DNA from: an uncultured Bacilli bacterium
Lineage (GTDB): Bacteria; Bacillota_I; Bacilli_A; RF39; UBA660
Length of the DNA: 20,409 nt
Assembly (NCBI GenBank): GCA_944329545.1
Contig: CALVIK010000104.1
Coordinates: 1 to 20,409 of the forward strand
Direction: 5' to 3'
How positions within the stretch are numbered: position 1 is the stretch's first letter; the number at the start of each line of letters is the position of its first letter. Positions 15,149 through 20,409 of the stretch are shown piece by piece. Both the position numbers and the translations under genes were made by a program. The notes below the pieces were generated by a model. That model made no database searches. It saw only the letters and a program-made list of their open reading frames with translations, and had not been told where the DNA came from.

Positions 15149-16321
15149 ATGAAAGAGGCAAGTATTAGTATTCGCAAAATTTTTCGAGATATGGATAAAC
15201 CACTTTTAATAATTTCTATTATTTTCTTTGCATTTGGTTTATTAAATATTGTTACGGCATCATCGCGCGCCGCCGTAGTCAATTATGATGTATCTATTTA
15301 TTATTATTTCTTTAGACAGCTTATTTTTATTTTAGCGGGGCTTGTCTGTGCTTATTTTATTTTAAAAACAGATACGAAGTATTATAAATTTTTAATTTGG
15401 GTGCTGTTTGTAGTAGCAATTTTACTTAATTTGTGGGCTTTATCGTTTGAAGCTTTAAGTGGTTCTAGGAACTGGATAGATTTAAAATTTATTAGCCTCC
15501 AGCCTAGTGAATTTTCTAAACCAATTTTAATATGTTTACTAGCCATTTTATTTGAAAAAAACTATCGAAAACTTAGAACAATTAATGTTAATAGATGGAA
15601 TACAATTGGTGTTATTATTGTTATTGCGGCAATTATTCCATTATTAGTTTTTCTGCAACAAGATTTTGGAACACTTTTAATTATTTGTTTTATTACATTA
15701 ATGATGTTTTTAGCGGGACCTTTTCTTCGAATAGATAAAATAAAAATGATTTTTTTGTTTTTTGTCGTTTTAGCATTAGCGCTTTTAATAACTTATTATC
15801 GTCAAGGTTATATTTTAAATGATGCCCGTCTTTCAAGATTTGAATCCTTTTTAGATCCATGTTCTAATTATGAAAAAGGTGGATATCAAGTATGTAATAG
15901 TTTTATTGCTATTAATGAAGGTGGCATAAATGGGTTAGGGCTTGGAAAAAGCAAGCAAAAATATTCTTATATTCCCGAACCGCATACTGATAGTGTCTTT
16001 GCCATTATAGCCGAAGAAAATGGAATAAAATCTATTATTATATTTGTCGGTTATGCAATTATTTTATGGCGTATTTTTAAAATTGCCTCGGAAGCGTCGA
16101 CTTTAAGGGGACGCTATATGGCTTACGGTATTGGGTGTTATTTATTTGCGCATATCTTTATCAATTTAGGCGGTCTTTTGGGGGTTATTCCACTTACCGG
16201 AGTACCACTGCCATTCTTTAGTTATGGTGGTAGTTTCGTTTTATCGTTAATTGCTGCCTTAGCAATTGTTCAAAGAATAAATATTGAAACAAAAAACCAA
16301 AAAATAAAAGTAAAAGTCTAG
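15149..16321 (+). CDS. ftsW: FtsW/RodA/SpoVE-family SEDS peptidoglycan polymerase, FtsW-like
   Basis: A polytopic membrane glycosyltransferase that polymerises lipid II with a partner class B PBP. The 390-aa protein has about ten TM segments and the SEDS landmarks: LQPSEFSKP, the QQDFGT motif (about 170) with the likely catalytic Asp, GGINGLGLGKS, PEPHTDSVFAIIAEENG, and near the C-terminus LTGVPLPFFSYGGS. The PEPHTD form and the C-terminus favour FtsW/SpoVE over RodA, though assignment within the family is not certain. The large loop contains two Cys (FLDPCSNY and YQVCNS) that could pair outside the cell. AGGAG lies 7 nt before the ATG. The gene starts 138 nt from the divergent YjcZ-like gene. 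It is monocistronic or leads the next gene, which begins 51 nt later. Confidence 0.9.
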   Translation: MKEASISIRKIFRDMDKPLLIISIIFFAFGLLNIVTASSRAAVVNYDVSIYYYFFRQLIFILAGLVCAYFILKTDTKYYKFLIWVLFVVAILLNLWALSFEALSGSRNWIDLKFISLQPSEFSKPILICLLAILFEKNYRKLRTINVNRWNTIGVIIVIAAIIPLLVFLQQDFGTLLIICFITLMMFLAGPFLRIDKIKMIFLFFVVLALALLITYYRQGYILNDARLSRFESFLDPCSNYEKGGYQVCNSFIAINEGGINGLGLGKSKQKYSYIPEPHTDSVFAIIAEENGIKSIIIFVGYAIILWRIFKIASEASTLRGRYMAYGIGCYLFAHIFINLGGLLGVIPLTGVPLPFFSYGGSFVLSLIAALAIVQRINIETKNQKIKVKV

Positions 16322-16372
16322 CTTTTAATTTAAAATAATGTTAAAATATAAGTATTTTATGGGGGGATATGG

Positions 16373-16897
16373 ATGAAAGATGAAAAACTTGATGTAATCT
16401 TAAATGAACATTTACACGATCATAATGAAAATATTTGGCAAATACAGTATGAAAATATTTTAGGTAGTGATTTTATTCAGCAAATGAGTCAAAGATTTCC
16501 AATAGAATTAAACGAAAAATTAGAAGAAGCTGTACAAATTATGCAAGGTTTTATAAAAACTAAAGAATTTTGTACTTTAAGAGGTAAAAAACTAAGTAAG
16601 CTAAAAGAGTTTCGTGAATGTTTACTATCCTCTTTTATAGCTTGGCCGGATTTAGATTATTCAAAACGAAAATTATATGTCGATGTTTATGTTCGCAGTC
16701 AAAACATTGATAATAAAAGTGCTAGTATGGAAGAAAATATCACGGCTAAAGTAGTTAGCTGGTTTCAAGAATATCGTAAAAATCATCATGAAAATTTAGA
16801 CGCTGATTTTCAAATTGCTTTAATGGCCGTTACCGATCAAGTTTTCAAAGAAGGATTAACTAATGATTTAAAAGGTTTACAAAAAAATATGCATTAA
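16373..16897 (+). CDS. Uncharacterised soluble protein
   Basis: I do not recognise this 174-aa protein. It has no signal peptide or TM and is predicted to be mainly helical. Visible features are an N-terminal His/Asn/Glu-rich patch (EHLHDHNENIWQ, residues about 12-23), the segment TLRGKKLSKLKEFRECLLSS (about 64-83), WPDLDYSKRKLYVDVYVRSQ (about 88-107), and a C-terminal helix. The His-x-x-Asp-His patch could bind a metal, but this is only a possibility. It starts after GGGGGGAT with 4-5 nt spacing. An extended -10-like TGTTAAAAT (16339-16347) lies in the 51-nt gap after ftsW, so it may have its own promoter. An A/T-rich hairpin with a long T-tract follows. Confidence 0.65.
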   Translation: MKDEKLDVILNEHLHDHNENIWQIQYENILGSDFIQQMSQRFPIELNEKLEEAVQIMQGFIKTKEFCTLRGKKLSKLKEFRECLLSSFIAWPDLDYSKRKLYVDVYVRSQNIDNKSASMEENITAKVVSWFQEYRKNHHENLDADFQIALMAVTDQVFKEGLTNDLKGLQKNMH

Positions 16898-16914
16898 TTT
16901 TTTTGTTTTTTTTT
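16879..16914 (+). terminator. A/T-rich hairpin and T-tract after the 174-aa gene
   Basis: A 10-bp stem (16879-16888 with 16897-16906), nearly all A-T, has an 8-nt loop and runs into a T stretch to 16914. The stop codon lies at the loop/stem edge. The stem is weak, so termination efficiency is uncertain. Confidence 0.4.
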
Positions 16915-16946
16915 GAATTTTAAAAGGGTTTTTCTTTTTTTTATTC

Positions 16947-16952
16947 TATAAT
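16947..16952 (+). promoter_or_regulatory. -10 element before comEA
   Basis: Exact TATAAT, 30 nt before the comEA ATG, after a T-rich region with no recognisable -35. The transcription start would be near 16959. The lack of a -35 suggests weak or activated expression, plausible for competence genes; I could not identify a ComK-type box. Confidence 0.4.
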
Positions 16953-16982
16953 ATTATATAGAGATAACCAGGAAGGAGGGAT

Positions 16983-17660
16983 ATGACAAAAATAATTCAA
17001 AAAATTAAAGATAATAAAGTTGAAGCTGTTTTTATTTTTGTTGTTATTGTTATATTTTTGTTTTTAACTTTTGATGTTAATGGTCAAGAAAAACAAATAG
17101 AGCCCAAAAGTAAAACTGAAGAAAAAGAAAATAATAAAATTTCTAAAGAAACAAAAGTTAAAGTTGATATTAAAGGCGCGGTTAACACTCCTGGTGTTTT
17201 TGAAATGAATAAAACAGATAGAGTTATTGATGTTATTAATAAAGCTGGCGGTCTTAAAGAAAATGCCGACACTAGTCTAATAAATTTAAGTAAAAAAGTT
17301 AGTGATGAAATGGTAATTACCATTTATACTAAAGAGGAATTAACAAAACAAAACCAAGTTTGTCCACCATGTGAATGTCCGGAAGTTAACGATGCTTGTA
17401 TTGAAAAGGAAGAATCAGCAACTTCTTCAAAGGAAAAAGAAATAAAAAGTGAAGAAAAAACTTTAACTGGTAAAATATCTATTAATACTGCTAGTTTAGA
17501 AGAATTGCAATTATTAGATGGTATTGGTGAAACTAAAGCCAAAGCTATTATTGGCTATCGTAATACGAATGGCAAATTTAAAAACATCGAAGAAATTCAA
17601 AATGTCTCTGGCATTGGAGAAGCTACTTATGAAAAAATCAAAGACGATATTACTATCTAA
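16983..17660 (+). CDS. comEA: ComEA competence DNA receptor
   Basis: Membrane-anchored receptor that binds incoming double-stranded DNA and hands it to ComEC. The 225-aa protein has a TM at about 14-31, a Lys/Glu-rich spacer, an SLBB domain (about 58-116, VKVDIKGAVNTPGVFEM), a linker, and two helix-hairpin-helix motifs (LLDGIGETKAKAI 177-189 and NVSGIGEATYEKI 207-219). The linker holds four cysteines, Cys127, 130, 132 and 139 (CPPCEC then C), unusual in a ComEA as I know the family. AAGGAGG lies about 3-4 nt before the ATG. comEC starts inside its 3' end with a 32-nt overlap. The comEB gene often found between the two is absent. Confidence 0.93.
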   Translation: MTKIIQKIKDNKVEAVFIFVVIVIFLFLTFDVNGQEKQIEPKSKTEEKENNKISKETKVKVDIKGAVNTPGVFEMNKTDRVIDVINKAGGLKENADTSLINLSKKVSDEMVITIYTKEELTKQNQVCPPCECPEVNDACIEKEESATSSKEKEIKSEEKTLTGKISINTASLEELQLLDGIGETKAKAIIGYRNTNGKFKNIEEIQNVSGIGEATYEKIKDDITI

Positions 17661-19686
17661 GCTTATTGTTTTTCTTTTTTTAATAACACTTATTAATACT
17701 GCTTATTGTGTACAAAAAGAACCTTTTAGCTATTATAGTGAAAACACTAAAGTAATAAGCGGTGAGGTTACTGAAATAACGAAAATAGATGATGGTTATA
17801 AATTAATTTTAAAAGCTAAAGAAAAAATTATAGTTTACTATTATGATAAATTAAAGATAAAACTTGGCAATCAAATAAAAGTAACCGGAACTGTTAAAAA
17901 ACCTAAAAAAAATACTGTTTTTAATTTGTTTAATTATCAAAATTATTTAAAAAGCCAAAAAATATATTGGCAAATGACCGCTGATAATATTAAAGTTATT
18001 GATAAAGATGAAGGCCTTTATATAGTTAAAAATAAACTTCTTAGCTATCTTCAAGAATATAAAAGTTATAAATATTTAAATGCTTTTATTTTGGGCATTG
18101 ACGATGATATTAGCGATAAAATATATGAAAGCTATCAAATTAATGGCATTAGTCATTTGCTAGCAATTTCGGGTTCCCAAATAACTATTTTATCGTTGAT
18201 TTTACTTTTTATTTTAAATATATTTTTTAAAAATAAAAATTTTAATTATCTGCTCGTTATTTTTCTTTTACTTTTTTATATGTTTTTAACCGGCTTTTTA
18301 CCGCCTATTGTAAGAGCAACTTTATTATTTGTTATTTTAACCATAAATAAAATAATAAAATTAGAAGTAAAAACCATTTATTTGCTTTTATTAATTGCTA
18401 GTGGATATTTGCTATATAATCCTTTTATGATTATGAATATTGGTTTTTTATTTTCGTTTATTATTTGTTTTTACTTAATACTTTTTAAAGATTATTTTAG
18501 TAAAACAAAAGGCTATTTATTAAAAACATTTGTTATTAGTCTTATAGCTTTTTTAGCAAGTATGCCAATATTAATATATAATTTTCATTACATTAATTTA
18601 CTATCACCATTTATTAACTTAATTTTTGTTCCGCTTGTTTCACTTGTGATATATCCACTATCTTTAATTTTATTATTAGTAAAACCATTAGATGATTTTT
18701 TCTTTAATTTATGCATTTGTATGGAAAATTTATCTTTATATATTAGTAATGTTGATAATTATATTATAATTTTAAAACATATTGATATTTATATGATATT
18801 TTTTTATTATTTATTAATTACTTTAGTAATTTATAAAATGAGTCAAAAAAACTATTTTCCTTTTTTAATTTTAGTTTGTGTTTTGTTGCTACATACGAAT
18901 GTTAATTATTTTAATAAGCAAGCTTCTTTAACGATGATTGATGTTGGGCAAGGCGATTCTTTCTTTTTAGCGCTCCCACATAATAAAGGAAATATTTTGA
19001 TCGATACAGGTGGGGAACTTACTTTTGACCAAAAACCTTATGATTTAAGCAAAAACATCATTTTACCTTATTTAAAAAGCGAAGGTGTTAAATCTCTTGA
19101 TTATTTGATTATAACTCATGGAGACTACGATCATATGGGAGAAGCAATAAACTTAGTAAATAATTTTAAAGTAGATAAAGTTATATTTAATTGTGGTGAG
19201 TTTAATGAATTAGAACAAGATTTGATAAAAGTTTTAGACAAAAAGAAAATACCATATTATTCATGTATTAAAGAATTAAATATAGATGATAACAAATTAT
19301 ATTTTTTAAATAATAAAGACTATGGTAATGAAAATGATAACTCGTCTGTTATTTATACTAAATTAAATAGTCATAAATTTTTATTTATGGGAGATGCAGG
19401 AGTAGAAGTAGAAGAAGATTTAATAGAAAAATATAATATACAAGATATTGATGTATTAAAAGTAGGTCATCATGGAAGTAAGACAAGCACTGGAAAAGAA
19501 TTTGTTGGTGTGATTAATCCTAAATATTCAATTATTAGTGTTGGTAAGAATAATAGATATGGTCATCCTAATGACAGTGTATTACAAAATTTAAATGATT
19601 CTAAAATTTATAGAACAGATCAAGATGGGAGTATTATGTTTAAAATAAAAAATAATAAATTAGAGATAGAAACCTGTGCACCATAG
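17629..19686 (+). CDS. comEC: ComEC DNA-uptake channel with C-terminal metallo-beta-lactamase-like domain
   Basis: Polytopic protein thought to form the single-strand DNA uptake channel. In 685 residues it has an N-terminal TM, an OB-like DUF4131 domain (about 35-125), the Competence membrane domain (about 160-430), and a metallo-beta-lactamase-like nuclease domain (about 432-685). The last has DVGQGDS (438-444), THGDYDH (496-502), GDAG, VGHHGSKTS (His614, His615) and NRYGHP, so the nuclease site looks intact. The conserved HLLAISGLH core of the membrane domain reads HLLAISGSQ here. I chose ATG 17629: GGAGAAG is 6 nt upstream and the following MKKSK plus hydrophobic helix is a normal N-terminus. 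The frame is open further left inside comEA but lacks a ribosome site. The 32-nt overlap implies translational coupling. Confidence 0.93.
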   Translation: MKKSKTILLSKLIVFLFLITLINTAYCVQKEPFSYYSENTKVISGEVTEITKIDDGYKLILKAKEKIIVYYYDKLKIKLGNQIKVTGTVKKPKKNTVFNLFNYQNYLKSQKIYWQMTADNIKVIDKDEGLYIVKNKLLSYLQEYKSYKYLNAFILGIDDDISDKIYESYQINGISHLLAISGSQITILSLILLFILNIFFKNKNFNYLLVIFLLLFYMFLTGFLPPIVRATLLFVILTINKIIKLEVKTIYLLLLIASGYLLYNPFMIMNIGFLFSFIICFYLILFKDYFSKTKGYLLKTFVISLIAFLASMPILIYNFHYINLLSPFINLIFVPLVSLVIYPLSLILLLVKPLDDFFFNLCICMENLSLYISNVDNYIIILKHIDIYMIFFYYLLITLVIYKMSQKNYFPFLILVCVLLLHTNVNYFNKQASLTMIDVGQGDSFFLALPHNKGNILIDTGGELTFDQKPYDLSKNIILPYLKSEGVKSLDYLIITHGDYDHMGEAINLVNNFKVDKVIFNCGEFNELEQDLIKVLDKKKIPYYSCIKELNIDDNKLYFLNNKDYGNENDNSSVIYTKLNSHKFLFMGDAGVEVEEDLIEKYNIQDIDVLKVGHHGSKTSTGKEFVGVINPKYSIISVGKNNRYGHPNDSVLQNLNDSKIYRTDQDGSIMFKIKNNKLEIETCAP

Positions 19687-19697
19687 AAAGGAGTAAT

Positions 19698-20409
19698 ATG
19701 AATTATTATACTGAGATAAAGAATGAATTAATAAATAATGAAATAAACAGAAAAGTAAAGAATTATTCAATAAATAAAAGTGATTTAAATACTTACTATA
19801 ATGTCGGAAAACTATTATTTGAAGCTGGTAAACATTACGGTGAATCAATCATAAAAGAATATTCTATAAAACTGACAAATGAATTTGGAAAAGGGTATTC
19901 TCCTACAAGATTAAAGTATATAAGAAGATTTTATGAAGTCAGTATAAAAAGTCCATCAGTGACGGACGAATTGTCATATACGCATTATTGCGAGTTGATT
20001 TGGTTTGATGATTTAAATAAAATAGAATATTATATCAAAATAAGCGTTGAACAAAATCTATCAGTAAGACAATTACGACAAAGAATTAAAAATAAAGAGT
20101 ATGAAAGATTACCCGAAGATACTAAAAGTAAAATAATTAATAAAAAAGAATCAAAAGTAATTGATTTTGTTAAAAATCCAATAATTATTAAAAATAGTAA
20201 TAATTATGAAACTATATCTGAGAAGATTTTACAAAAATTAATTTTAGAAGATATCGAAAATTTTATGAAAGAACTTGGCAATTCGTTTTGTTTTGTCGGA
20301 AGTGAATATAAAATTAGAATAGGTAAAAATTTTAACTATATTGATTTATTGTTATTCAACATAGAATATAATTGCTATGTAGTTGTTGAATTAAAAGTAA
20401 CAGAATTAA
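19698..20409 (+). CDS. DUF1016/YhcG-type PD-(D/E)XK nuclease, 3' end cut by window edge
   Basis: 237 codons are open to the right edge with no stop; full family members are about 340-350 residues, so roughly two thirds is present. The N-terminal DUF1016 domain shows YYNVGKLLFEAGKHYGESII, the GKGYSPTRLKYIRRFYE DNA-binding-like helix pair and an LSVRQLRQRI helix. The nuclease domain follows: FCFVGSEYKIRIG, then Asp216 in YIDLLLF, and Glu231-Leu-Lys233, the D...E-x-K triad. Family members are often found in mobile or restriction/defence settings; the exact role is unknown. AAAGGAG precedes the ATG. It lies 11 nt after comEC, where many low-GC Gram-positives have holA, so it may be an accessory insertion that reads from the com promoter. 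Confidence 0.85.
   Translation, partial: MNYYTEIKNELINNEINRKVKNYSINKSDLNTYYNVGKLLFEAGKHYGESIIKEYSIKLTNEFGKGYSPTRLKYIRRFYEVSIKSPSVTDELSYTHYCELIWFDDLNKIEYYIKISVEQNLSVRQLRQRIKNKEYERLPEDTKSKIINKKESKVIDFVKNPIIIKNSNNYETISEKILQKLILEDIENFMKELGNSFCFVGSEYKIRIGKNFNYIDLLLFNIEYNCYVVVELKVTEL

Noticed and set aside
16311..16327. Possible terminator hairpin after ftsW (TAAAAG-TCTAG-CTTTTA)
   Set aside because: Only a 6-bp, nearly all A-T stem with no following T-tract; transcription could well continue into the next gene.
17518..17628. ComEC extended 37 residues leftward inside comEA
   Set aside because: No ribosome site, and the extension would precede a normal basic/hydrophobic N-terminus. The ATG at 17629 has GGAGAAG at good spacing.
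1..20409. Use of TGA as Trp (mycoplasma code)
   Set aside because: TGA ends both add and smc at the expected family ends, and Trp in conserved motifs is TGG.
1..20409. CRISPR arrays, insertion sequences, tRNA or rRNA genes
   Set aside because: No spaced direct repeats, transposase motifs, cloverleaf patterns or rRNA signatures were seen on reading both strands.

Overview
The window comes from a low-GC Firmicutes-type bacterium, most likely an uncultured gut member of Bacilli/RF39-like lineages. This rests on strong A/T bias, Shine-Dalgarno sites of the AAGGTG/AGGAGG type, a cell-wall and division gene set (murC, ftsW), and a ComEA/ComEC DNA-uptake pair. TGA is used as a stop (add ends in TGA at 940-942, smc at 11124-11126) and Trp is TGG, so the mycoplasma/spiroplasma code does not apply. 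The lineage is an inference; no rRNA or tRNA gene is present.

Layout. (1) 1-942: adenosine deaminase, probably cut at its 5' end by the window edge, closed by a terminator. (2) 1108-7501: one tightly packed transcription unit with a near-consensus promoter in front and a 12-bp-stem terminator behind. It encodes two TadE/TadG-like small membrane proteins, a CpaE/MinD-like ATPase, the CpaF/TadA motor ATPase, TadB, TadC and finally MurC. This is a compact Tad-type secretion/pilus machine with no secretin, no obvious Flp pilin and no prepilin peptidase in view, and an essential peptidoglycan ligase at its tail. TadB carries an Ig-like N-terminal region of about 170 residues. (3) 7589-11440: an unrecognised 177-aa protein with a Rossmann-like look, an SMC protein with short coiled-coil arms, and an 81-aa one-TM protein with its own consensus promoter. 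(4) 11439-13725, minus strand: peptide deformylase followed by an arylsulfotransferase-family protein that appears to have lost its active-site residues. (5) 13888-15010: UV-damage endonuclease (+) facing a 52-codon glycine/tyrosine-rich YjcZ-like protein (-). (6) 15149-16897: an FtsW-type SEDS protein and an unrecognised 174-aa protein. (7) 16983-19686: comEA and comEC overlapping by 32 nt. (8) 19698 to the right edge: a DUF1016/YhcG-type PD-(D/E)XK nuclease, cut by the window.

Much of the window is housekeeping (murC, smc, def, ftsW) and DNA uptake/repair (comEA, comEC, uvsE). The points I consider most worth following are the Ig-TadB fusion with no signal peptide, the apparently dead arylsulfotransferase paired with deformylase, the symmetric shortening of SMC, the altered core motif of ComEC, the cysteine cluster in ComEA, and murC riding on the Tad operon. 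No non-coding gap exceeds about 220 bases. No CRISPR array, insertion sequence, tRNA or rRNA was seen.
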